Positions 1-7,078 of a stretch of 64,000 bases of DNA are shown here, one piece after another. The position numbers and the translations under genes were made by a program. The notes under the pieces are model-generated. The model worked only from the letters and a program-made list of their open reading frames with translations, ran no database searches and was not told the origin of the DNA. Source of the stretch: Marinobacter sp. LV10R510-11A (GTDB taxonomy: Bacteria > Pseudomonadota > Gammaproteobacteria > Pseudomonadales > Oleiphilaceae); the NCBI RefSeq assembly GCF_900215155.1, contig NZ_LT907980.1:3782001-3846000 (forward strand), in the 5' to 3' direction. Every line of letters begins with the position of its first letter. Position 1 is the first letter of the stretch.

Positions 1-53
1 AAGCAGGTGATGAGCCAAAGCATAGCTGGCCCAATGCGAAGCATGTTGCCCAT
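1..53 (-). CDS. N-terminal fragment of a probable exported protein, cut by the window edge
   Basis: Reading the minus strand from an ATG at 53 gives an open frame to the window edge. Its 17 visible residues begin MGNML and continue as a hydrophobic stretch rich in Leu, Ile and Trp, which looks like the start of a signal peptide. An alternative in-frame ATG sits at 44. No strong Shine-Dalgarno is visible. It lies 84 bp downstream of the DUF3015 gene on the same strand, so the two may be cotranscribed. Too little is present to name a family. Confidence 0.4.
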   Translation of the reverse strand, partial: MGNMLRIGPAMLWLITC

Positions 54-137
54 GGGTAAATAAGAGTTCCGGTCGGGAGTTGTGAAGCGGAGGAATCGCG
101 CCGTCCATAGCGCTCGGGCATCCCTGCAGTTCAGCTA

Positions 138-602
138 TCAGGCCGCTACGTATTTGCTCAGCGACTCATTCTTTTCCAGCAGCGCTACAATCGCGTCCAC
201 TGCTTCACCGGAAGTAGTGTCGGAGTTCGGGAAAATAGCTGCGAAGTTATCCTGCAGAGTCTGGCGGAAAGCTCCGCGATCTGCGTTTTCAACGCCCAGA
301 AGAATTGCCAGTGTGTCCAAGTTCTCGCCATTACCGCGAGACATGTCACGGGCTACTTTGTCGATGTTGCTGTCCATATACATGGCCATGGACTGCACAG
401 ATTCGTTGGTCTGGCAGCCTAGGGTACCCGTGGTCATGCCGAATGTCTGGTTGCCGAACGAACCGTTAGTTGTTGCAGCCAATACGTGCGGGGCGATACC
501 GGATTGTCCTTTCCAGATCATGGCGCCCACGCCGCAACCTGGTTGTGCAAAAGCCATGGATGAGGCACCTAGCAAAATTGCACCGGCGATCAGTTTTTTC
601 AT
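138..602 (-). CDS. DUF3015-family exported protein
   Basis: The 154-residue protein opens with a clean signal peptide (MKK, hydrophobic core, SSMAFA cleavage site near residue 19), so the mature protein is predicted to be periplasmic. The mature part starts QPGCGVGAMIWKGQSG and contains a second cysteine in the segment TLGCQTNES, a pattern I recognise from the DUF3015 family; the two cysteines could form a disulfide. The start is supported by a strong AAGGAG-type ribosome site just upstream. The function of the family is not known to me. It is divergent from the lipoprotein at 900 and may be cotranscribed with the truncated gene at the window edge. Confidence 0.85.
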   Translation of the reverse strand: MKKLIAGAILLGASSMAFAQPGCGVGAMIWKGQSGIAPHVLAATTNGSFGNQTFGMTTGTLGCQTNESVQSMAMYMDSNIDKVARDMSRGNGENLDTLAILLGVENADRGAFRQTLQDNFAAIFPNSDTTSGEAVDAIVALLEKNESLSKYVAA

Positions 603-899
603 AATGCTCTCCTTTTACGTGCTTTAGCGGTTGGCTAACAGTCGTGCAGGCCAACGTTATAGGCCGAGCCCTTATGATCTGCATGGAATAGGGGTGACCA
701 TCGAGCTTAGTGTAGTTCAATTTCAAGACCTGCCAGGTTTGTTGCGTACTTTTCATACAAACAGGGAAAAATGATCATGTGTTCATATTCCAGAATTGCT
801 TAAGGCGCCGGCGATAATGATTCCCTTGTTATAGAGAAGGAGCTTACGTATGATTGGCGCGGCCACGAAGGCTTAGAAACAAAACATGGAGACATCATT

Positions 900-1331
900 T
901 TGAAAAAAATTCTTATTGCATCATCATTGGTATTGGCTGGCGCGCTGTCAGGCTGTAGTTCACTGAACGTTAGCTCCAACTCTATGCCGATTACTGCTCC
1001 GCTGCAGACCGACATCAAAGTTGATGTTGAAGTTGGTGAGAAAATCACTGGTAAGGCTTCTGTAACTAAGATTCTGTTCTTTACCATTGGCAGTGACAAG
1101 CAGTTTTCTGACGGTGTTTCTTACGGCGGCTCTGGCGGTGGTTTAGCTCTGCCTTTCGGTGACCCAGTTGCTAAAGCGAAATCTGCAGCAGCATACAAGG
1201 CTGTTACCGCTTCTGGCGCAGACATCATTGTGGCTCCACGTTACACCGTTGAAACTGAAGACTTCGTAGTTTTCGGAACCATCAACGTAACGGTTGAAGG
1301 CTACAAAGGCACTATCAAAAGCATCAAGTAA
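900..1331 (+). CDS. Small outer-membrane lipoprotein, possibly TRL-like
   Basis: The 143-residue protein has a type II signal peptide with lipobox LSGC near residues 16-19, followed by SSLNVSS, so it should be lipid-anchored. The start codon is TTG at 900, chosen because it is preceded by GGAG at a sensible distance and the next residues are the typical MKKI. The mature part is small and rich in Gly, Ser and Lys with alternating hydrophobic residues, and contains a glycine run near GGSGGG followed by an Ala/Lys-rich helix. The general layout resembles TRL-like lipoproteins, but I cannot assign it firmly. A strong hairpin terminator follows directly. Confidence 0.75.
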   Translation: MKKILIASSLVLAGALSGCSSLNVSSNSMPITAPLQTDIKVDVEVGEKITGKASVTKILFFTIGSDKQFSDGVSYGGSGGGLALPFGDPVAKAKSAAAYKAVTASGADIIVAPRYTVETEDFVVFGTINVTVEGYKGTIKSIK

Positions 1332-1354
1332 TTAGCTTTTGATTTGCTGTTTTT

Positions 1355-1390
1355 AAAAAAGCCGGAGTACGTAAGTGCTCCGGCTTTTTT
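1355..1390. terminator. Bidirectional intrinsic terminator
   Basis: A 7-bp GC stem GCCGGAG/CTCCGGC (1361-1367 with 1378-1384) has a 10-nt loop and is flanked by six A on the left and six T on the right, extending the pairing to 13 bp. It lies between the convergent lipoprotein gene and livF and can terminate both. Confidence 0.9.
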
Positions 1391-1408
1391 GTGCCTTCAG
1401 ATTGCTGG

Positions 1409-2116
1409 TCAGCCACCCAAATAGGCGTTCTGCACGTCCGGATTGGCCAGCAAATTCTTACCTGTGTCATGCAGACGGATTTTTCCCGTCTCCAGCACAT
1501 AACCCCGATCGGCGAGATGCAGTGCTTTGTGGGCGTTCTGCTCCACCAAAAACACCGTAATGCCTTCATCCCGCAGATGACCGATGATTTCGAAAATTTG
1601 CTTGATGATCAGCGGAGCCAGCCCCAGAGAGGGTTCATCCAGGATGATCATGGTGGGGCGGCTCATAAGGGCTCGCCCGATCGCCAGCATCTGCTGTTCG
1701 CCGCCAGACATAGTGCCCGCGCGCTGAAGTTCGCGTTCTTTCAAACGCGGAAAGAGTTCATACACATGAGCTTGGCTTTTGCGGATCTCGGATTTGGTGT
1801 TGAAGAACCCGCCCATGTGTAGGTTTTCTTCAACTGTTAGACCAGAAAATATGCGCCGGCCTTCGGGCACTATCGCCAAACCAGAACGCATGATCTGTGC
1901 GGTGGGTTTGTTGGTGATATCCTGACCTTCCAGGATGATGCGACCCGAACTGGCCTGCGGAGTGCCGCATACGGTCATCAGCAGAGTCGTTTTTCCGGCG
2001 CCGTTGGCCCCGATCAGCGAGACAATTTCACCTCGGTTAACCTCAACAGAAACCCCGTGCAGGGCCTCAATTTTTCCGTAATGGGTGTGGACATCTTCTA
2101 GTACAAGCATGCTCAT
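1409..2116 (-). CDS. livF: Branched-chain amino-acid ABC transporter, ATP-binding protein LivF
   Basis: The 235-residue protein is one of the two ATPases of a HAAT-type importer acting at the inner membrane. Visible motifs are Walker A GANGAGKT (residues 36-43), the signature SGGEQQ, Walker B IILDEPSLGL and an H-loop-region EQNAH. The EQNAH segment and the short length are typical of LivF rather than LivG. It starts 2 nt after the livG stop with GAGG upstream and is the last gene of livJHMGF. A bidirectional terminator lies beyond its stop. Confidence 0.95.
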   Translation of the reverse strand: MSMLVLEDVHTHYGKIEALHGVSVEVNRGEIVSLIGANGAGKTTLLMTVCGTPQASSGRIILEGQDITNKPTAQIMRSGLAIVPEGRRIFSGLTVEENLHMGGFFNTKSEIRKSQAHVYELFPRLKERELQRAGTMSGGEQQMLAIGRALMSRPTMIILDEPSLGLAPLIIKQIFEIIGHLRDEGITVFLVEQNAHKALHLADRGYVLETGKIRLHDTGKNLLANPDVQNAYLGG

Positions 2117-2118
2117 GT

Positions 2119-2874
2119 TTAGGCCTCGCCCAGGTAGGCTTTGATCACGTCGTCGTTATGGCGGATTTCTTCGGGTGTGCCACAGGCCAGGGGCTTGCCC
2201 TGGTTGATGACGTTGATCCGGTCTGAAATATCCATTACCAGGCTCATGTCGTGCTCAATTAATACCACGGAAACGTTGTAGTCCTCTTTTAGGCTCACAA
2301 TAAGCTGGTTGAGTTCTTTGGTTTCCGCCGGGTTCAGGCCGGCCGCCGGTTCGTCGAGCATCAGCAGTTTTGGTTCGGTAACCATGCAGCGTGCTATTTC
2401 AAGCCGCCGCTGTTGGCCGTATGCCAGGTTGCCTGCATCTCGGTTAGCTAGGTCAAGAAGGCCGACACGCTCCAGCCAGTAAGCAGCGCGATCCAGTGCT
2501 TTCTGCTCCCGTACCCTATAATTGGGAGTGTTCAGAAGACCCGCAAGCATGTTGGTGTTGAGATGGCGGTGCTGAGCCACAAGCAGGTTTTCCACAACCG
2601 ACATCTGAGTGAACAGACGAACGTGCTGAAAGGTTCTCACCATGCCCAGCCGGGAAATCTTGTGGTCCGGCTTGCCCTGCATTTCTTTGCCTTCGAAAAG
2701 GATCTTGCCGCCGGTAGGCTTGTAAAAACCGCTCATGCAGTTGAATACGGTGGTTTTACCGGCCCCGTTGGGGCCAATGATGGAGACGATTTCCCGTTCC
2801 TGAACGTCCAGTGAAACCTTGTCTACCGCAAGCAGACCGCCAAAGCGCATGGACAGATTTTGTACTTCAAGCAT
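2119..2874 (-). CDS. livG: Branched-chain amino-acid ABC transporter, ATP-binding protein LivG
   Basis: The 251-residue ATPase has Walker A GPNGAGKT (residues 34-41), a signature-region sequence LAYGQQRRLEIAR, Walker B LLMLDEPAAGLNP and H-loop IEHDM. The LAYGQQR form of the signature and the insertion before it are characteristic of LivG. It pairs with LivF to power import through LivH/LivM. Spacing is 6 nt to livM upstream and 2 nt to livF downstream, which indicates a translationally linked operon. Confidence 0.95.
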   Translation of the reverse strand: MLEVQNLSMRFGGLLAVDKVSLDVQEREIVSIIGPNGAGKTTVFNCMSGFYKPTGGKILFEGKEMQGKPDHKISRLGMVRTFQHVRLFTQMSVVENLLVAQHRHLNTNMLAGLLNTPNYRVREQKALDRAAYWLERVGLLDLANRDAGNLAYGQQRRLEIARCMVTEPKLLMLDEPAAGLNPAETKELNQLIVSLKEDYNVSVVLIEHDMSLVMDISDRINVINQGKPLACGTPEEIRHNDDVIKAYLGEA

Positions 2875-2880
2875 TGTCTG

Positions 2881-4161
2881 TCACTCCTGCTTGTGCAATT
2901 TGATATGAATACGGCGCATCGGCAACATGCCCTGTGGACGCCAGACCATCATCAAGACCATGGCGGCACCAAAAATTAGCATGCGATATTCAGAAAATTC
3001 CCGTGCCAATTCCGGCAAAATGGTCACCGCAATGGCCGCCAGTATCACGCCAAGCTGTGAGCCCATGCCGCCCAGAACCACAATCGCCAGAATGATGGCG
3101 GATTCAAGGAAGACAAAGGATTCCGGGCTGATAAAGCCTTGTTTGGAAGCAAACACGGTGCCTGCGAAGCCAGCAAAGAACGCACCAATGGTGAAGGCAG
3201 AGAGCTTAACTGCCGTGCGGCTGAGACCCAGCGAGCGGGCTGCGATTTCGTCTTCCCGCAACGCTTCCCACGCACGTCCTACCGGCATGCGCATGAAGCG
3301 CCGAATGATCAGCGCTGTTATCACCGCAAGCACCAGGGCGATCAGGTACAGAAAGATGACTTTGTGCTCACCGCTGTATGCAATGCCAAAGGTTTCATGG
3401 AACGACGTATTGCCTTCTTCCTTTACCCGGCGGCCAAACTCCATACCAAACAGAGTGGGGTCGGGAATGCCACCTATGCCATTTGGGCCACCGGTAACGC
3501 TTGTCCAGTTATTCAGCAGGATGCGAATGATTTCGCCAAAGCCAAGGGTGACGATGGCTAGATAATCCCCGCGCAAGCGCAATACCGGAAAGCCCAGCAA
3601 CAGGCCGAACAGCCCGGCAAGCAAAGCCCCTAATGGCAAAGCCATCCAGAACGAAATGCCTGTGTACTGTGATAATAGGGCAAAGGTGTAAGCGCCAACC
3701 GCATAAAAAGCCACGTAGCCGAGATCCAGCAAGCCAGCGAGGCCGACCACCACGTTAAGGCCCAGCGCCAGCATGATGTAAATCAGCACCAGTGTGGCCA
3801 GATCCACAGAACCCCGTGAAACGAAAAATGGCCAGAACAGGGCGAGCACGACGAGCCCGGTCATGACCCAAAATTCCAGCTTTACCCGCTTGGATTGCTC
3901 CATGGGCTCTTTTTTTGCGAGAGGATTAAGCTTCGGTAGCGTGCCCAGCGTGCCCCGCATGCCCATAAGCGAATCACGGAACGCTTGGAACACAAATACC
4001 GAAACGGCGGCCAAAGCAATGGCAATGTACGTTGAGGTTGTGGCTCCGGTGAGCGTGATGTTGACGCCCTCGGCTTCCAGATTGAGCCCGAGAATCGGGA
4101 CAGAAATAATCAGCGTGATAATTGCACAGAACAGCGCGTGTCTATAATTGTTAGCAGCCAT
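2881..4161 (-). CDS. livM: Branched-chain amino-acid ABC transporter, permease LivM
   Basis: The 426-residue polytopic membrane protein carries the LivM permease core with the conserved stretch [28 protein letters not shown] split over two helices, and the cytoplasmic EAA-like loop [16 protein letters not shown] that contacts the ATPases. The extra N-terminal ~110 residues with hydrophobic segments match the longer LivM of enteric bacteria and pseudomonads. Its ATG overlaps the livH stop by one base (TAATG), which implies translational coupling. Confidence 0.95.
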   Translation of the reverse strand: MAANNYRHALFCAIITLIISVPILGLNLEAEGVNITLTGATTSTYIAIALAAVSVFVFQAFRDSLMGMRGTLGTLPKLNPLAKKEPMEQSKRVKLEFWVMTGLVVLALFWPFFVSRGSVDLATLVLIYIMLALGLNVVVGLAGLLDLGYVAFYAVGAYTFALLSQYTGISFWMALPLGALLAGLFGLLLGFPVLRLRGDYLAIVTLGFGEIIRILLNNWTSVTGGPNGIGGIPDPTLFGMEFGRRVKEEGNTSFHETFGIAYSGEHKVIFLYLIALVLAVITALIIRRFMRMPVGRAWEALREDEIAARSLGLSRTAVKLSAFTIGAFFAGFAGTVFASKQGFISPESFVFLESAIILAIVVLGGMGSQLGVILAAIAVTILPELAREFSEYRMLIFGAAMVLMMVWRPQGMLPMRRIHIKLHKQE

Positions 4162-5084
4162 TAGATCTTTTCAACCTCCGGTTTGCCGAGCAGGCCGGTG
4201 GGTTTAAACAGCAGAATGAGGATCAACAAACCGAAGGAGACGACGTCTTTATACTCACCGCTGAGGTAGCCCGAAGTCAGGCTTTCAGACACGCCGAGAA
4301 TCAGGCCGCCTAGCATGGCACCGGGAATGCTGCCAATACCGCCGAGTACGGCAGCCGTAAAGGCCTTGAGGCCGGCAATAAATCCAAACAGTGGGTCAAC
4401 AGAACCGTAATACATGCCTAGTAGCAAGCCAGCAACAGCCGCCAGTGCGGCACCAATAATAAAGGTGGCCGAGATAATACGGTTGGTATCAATGCCCAGC
4501 AGGCTGGCCATGCCAAGATCCTGAGAGACAGCACGGCAAGCGCGGCCGGTGCGAGACCGGGAAATGAACAGCGAGAGCGCCGTCATGCAAACCAGAGTGG
4601 TTATAAAAATAGTGATCTGCATGTAAGACAGCGACATCTCGAAATGCCCGTCAGAGCCAAAGTTAAACCCGCCCTCAATCAGTGCGGGAAAACCGATGTT
4701 GCGGGAGCCCTGAGCGAGGTGCACGTAGTTCTGCAGGAAGATGGACATGCCGATGGCAGAAATCAGAGGGATCAGGCGATGCCGGCCACGCACAGGGCGA
4801 TAGGCGACACGTTCGACGGCCCAACCCATGGAACTGGAAACGATTATAGCGCACAGAAGCGCAACGATAAGGATCAGGGGAAGCCAGGCGAGCCCGAGGG
4901 CTGTTAGGCCTGTAATGGCAATAAGCGCGGTATAAGCGCCGATCATGTAGATCTCACCATGGGCAAAGTTGATCATGCCAATGATGCCGTAAACCATCGT
5001 ATAACCGATGGCAATCAGAGCGTAAGCGCTCCCAATCGTCAGCCCGTTAATAAGCTGTTGAGAAAAATACAGGAGGTCTTGCAT
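4161..5084 (-). CDS. livH: Branched-chain amino-acid ABC transporter, permease LivH
   Basis: The 307-residue integral membrane protein begins with the typical LivH segment [25 protein letters not shown] and contains [15 protein letters not shown], followed by an EAA-like loop ([18 protein letters not shown]). It forms the translocation pore with LivM. It is separated from livJ by 161 bp that include a hairpin terminator, so livHMGF may be expressed by partial read-through from the livJ promoter or from its own promoter. Confidence 0.95.
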   Translation of the reverse strand: MQDLLYFSQQLINGLTIGSAYALIAIGYTMVYGIIGMINFAHGEIYMIGAYTALIAITGLTALGLAWLPLILIVALLCAIIVSSSMGWAVERVAYRPVRGRHRLIPLISAIGMSIFLQNYVHLAQGSRNIGFPALIEGGFNFGSDGHFEMSLSYMQITIFITTLVCMTALSLFISRSRTGRACRAVSQDLGMASLLGIDTNRIISATFIIGAALAAVAGLLLGMYYGSVDPLFGFIAGLKAFTAAVLGGIGSIPGAMLGGLILGVSESLTSGYLSGEYKDVVSFGLLILILLFKPTGLLGKPEVEKI

Positions 5085-5178
5085 TGTTGTTTGACTCCGG
5101 AGGCCTGCTCCCTCCCCTGAAACACCCCAATCCCGGGGTGACCAGATTGAGTATGAGGCAGGATCTAAAGGAGCCTAG

Positions 5179-5217
5179 AAAAACACCTTCTCCCGGATCG
5201 CGGTGAGAAGGTGTTTT
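5179..5217 (-). terminator. Hairpin between livJ and livHMGF (attenuating terminator)
   Basis: A perfect 13-bp inverted repeat (5180-5192 with 5205-5217) has a GC-rich 12-nt loop that can pair further. In the direction of livJ transcription it is followed by a T run. It sits between the binding-protein gene and the permease genes, where partial termination would keep LivJ more abundant than the membrane components. Confidence 0.75.
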
Positions 5218-5245
5218 CATGATTACCGTTTATTAACGATTCGGC

Positions 5246-6358
5246 TTAGTTTACCGGAGTTTTGCTGCCATCTGAATGCCATTCGAACACAACAAATTCA
5301 AATGACTTCATGTCGCCTGCTTTGTCATACTCAACCGCGCCAATAGGCGTCTCAAAGGTACCGCTGCGCAACGCTGCAGCAACGTCAAACGGGTCTTTGG
5401 ATTGAGCCGCTTCAATACCGTCAGCAACCAGCTGAACGGCGGTGTAGGAGGTCAGCACGAACGGGCCTGAAGGATCTTCACCCTTGGCTTCGAATGCCTT
5501 TACCAGTTCCTGGTTTTCTGCTTTTTGGTCGAAGCTTGGGGGCAGGGTTACCAGAAGCCCTTCGGCGGCTTCACCGGCAATGGTGTTGATGTCTTTGTTA
5601 CCAACGCCTTCCGGGCCCATGAATTTAGTATCCAGACCTGCCTGGCGCGCCTGGCGCAGAATCAGGCCCAGCTCAGGGTGATAGCCGCCAAAGTACACGT
5701 AATCCACATTGGCTTGCTTGAGCTTGGTGACCAGGGATGAGAAGTCTTTGCTGCCGGCAGTAACACCTTCAAACATGGCAATTTCGATGCCTTTGTCTTT
5801 CAGCGTGTCACGGACTGCTGTCGCAATGCCCTCACCGTACTGCTGCTTATCGTGAATGATCGCAACACGCTCCGGGTTCTGGCTCGCGATGTAGTTGCCG
5901 GCAACTGGGCCCTGCATGCTGTCGAGCCCGATGGTGCGGAAAATCAGCTTATAGCCGCGCTCTGTAATTTTCGGGCTAGTTGAGGCCGGCGTTATCATCA
6001 GAATGCCTTCGTCCTCATAAATGTCTGAGGCGGGCTGGGTCGAGCTCGAGCAGAGATGGCCAACAACAAAGCGCACGCCATCGTTAACCATCCGGTTTGC
6101 AACCGTAACGGCCTGCTTGGGGTCGCAAACGTCGTCGTATTCTACAGCGACCAGTTTCTCGCCCATTACGCCACCATCGGCGTTGATCCGCTCAATGGCC
6201 ATGCGGGTGCCGGAAAATTGCATGTCGCCATACTGGGCAACTGGCCCGGTCATGGGTCCTGCGACGCCAATCTTGATTTCGGCGGCAGCGTTGCCAGCAG
6301 CCATAAGGGCAACGGAAGCACTAACGGCGGTAACGAGTTTTTTTACTGAAATTGTCAT
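5246..6358 (-). CDS. livJ: Branched-chain amino-acid ABC transporter, periplasmic binding protein
   Basis: The 370-residue protein has a signal peptide (MTISVKK, hydrophobic core, cleavage after GNAAA) and the type I periplasmic binding fold of LivJ/LivK. Family hallmarks are IKIGVAGPMTGPVAQYGD at the mature N-terminus, MVNDGVRFVVGHLCSSSTQPAS with the ligand-contacting serines and threonine, and a disulfide-type cysteine pair (C in YDDVCDPK and GHLCSS). It captures leucine, isoleucine or valine, or a related amino acid, in the periplasm and delivers it to LivHM. It is the first gene of the operon and is divergent from a MarR-family regulator. Confidence 0.93.
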   Translation of the reverse strand: MTISVKKLVTAVSASVALMAAGNAAAEIKIGVAGPMTGPVAQYGDMQFSGTRMAIERINADGGVMGEKLVAVEYDDVCDPKQAVTVANRMVNDGVRFVVGHLCSSSTQPASDIYEDEGILMITPASTSPKITERGYKLIFRTIGLDSMQGPVAGNYIASQNPERVAIIHDKQQYGEGIATAVRDTLKDKGIEIAMFEGVTAGSKDFSSLVTKLKQANVDYVYFGGYHPELGLILRQARQAGLDTKFMGPEGVGNKDINTIAGEAAEGLLVTLPPSFDQKAENQELVKAFEAKGEDPSGPFVLTSYTAVQLVADGIEAAQSKDPFDVAAALRSGTFETPIGAVEYDKAGDMKSFEFVVFEWHSDGSKTPVN

Positions 6359-6429
6359 TGTGGTTGTCCTGTATTTTCAGGGTTATTTTTATAGTCTCAG
6401 TGGGTAAAAAACACTACCTATGCGACCTT

Positions 6430-6503
6430 GTCAAGTTGACCGTCGGCTGGGCTAGCGATTTAATATTTTGCTGGCAAAAAGGCTCTTGCATTCGATAGTG
6501 CAA
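6430..6503. promoter_or_regulatory. Shared livJ/marR promoter region with three palindromes
   Basis: Three short inverted repeats lie in the 206-bp divergent region: GTCAA-G-TTGAC at 6430-6440, TTTTGC-TG-GCAAAA at 6466-6479 and TTGCA-N8-TGCAA at 6486-6503. MarR proteins commonly bind palindromes with TTGC/GCAA-type arms, so the second and third are candidate operators of the adjacent regulator. No promoter consensus strong enough to assign was seen. Confidence 0.4.
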
Positions 6504-6564
6504 AAACCTCTAATAGTTAGTGGTGTAAATAAAAAGCGGAAGGCCTCATTGGAGCAGTAACACA

Positions 6565-7059
6565 GTGAAAAATTATGAACATGTTCTGGTAGCACTTAGG
6601 CGTGTTATCCGGGCAACGGATCTTCATTCCAAGCGTCTTAGCAAGAATGCAGGGCTCACCGGCCCGCAACTCTTAATTATGCGGACAATCCGGACTCTGG
6701 GTGAGGTAACGATCGGCACCATCGCTGACAAGGTCAGCCTCAGCCAAGCCACGGTTACGACTATCCTTGATCGCCTAGAGCTTCGGCAGCTGGTTTACCG
6801 CGTTCGCAGCACTCAAGATAAGCGCAAGGTTCACGCGCACCTTACAGACAGTGGTGCAGACTTACTTTCTCGTGCACCGAATCCTCTGCAGGAAGATTTC
6901 ATTAAGAAGTTCCAGAACCTGCATGAGTGGGAGCAGAACATGATTTTGGCATCTCTTCAGCGGGTTGCGAACATGATGGATGCCGACGACATCGATGCCT
7001 CACCGGTACTGGATGTTGGTCCTGTGCTGAAGGACGATGGCTGGAAGGAAAAGGCCTGA
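6565..7059 (+). CDS. MarR-family transcriptional regulator
   Basis: The 164-residue protein has a MarR winged-helix domain: LTGPQLLIMRTI, then the recognition-helix region SLSQATVTTILDRLE (about residues 61-75) and the wing with the conserved DKRKVHAHLTDSG. The GTG start at 6565 is preceded by GGAG at 10 nt. It is transcribed away from livJ, and the shared intergenic palindromes suggest it controls the liv operon and itself; that target is inferred, not shown. The stop codon lies inside a perfect 13-bp hairpin. Confidence 0.9.
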   Translation: MKNYEHVLVALRRVIRATDLHSKRLSKNAGLTGPQLLIMRTIRTLGEVTIGTIADKVSLSQATVTTILDRLELRQLVYRVRSTQDKRKVHAHLTDSGADLLSRAPNPLQEDFIKKFQNLHEWEQNMILASLQRVANMMDADDIDASPVLDVGPVLKDDGWKEKA

Positions 7060-7072
7060 GCCTTTTCCTTCC
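7043..7072. terminator. Hairpin spanning the marR stop codon, between convergent marR and lon
   Basis: A perfect 13-bp inverted repeat (7043-7055 with 7060-7072) has a 4-nt loop CTGA that overlaps the TGA stop. The arms contain AAAA/TTTT but there is no long T tract beyond. It is probably a two-way terminator for marR and lon. Confidence 0.6.
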
Positions 7073-7078
7073 TCCGGT

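Noticed and set aside
82..627. 181-codon frame opposite the DUF3015 gene
   Set aside because: The minus-strand gene has a signal peptide, ribosome site and family motif; the plus frame has none.
2927..3565. 212-codon open frame opposite livM
   Set aside because: It is a shadow of a clear membrane-protein gene; composition is rich in Arg, Pro and Thr with no family signal.
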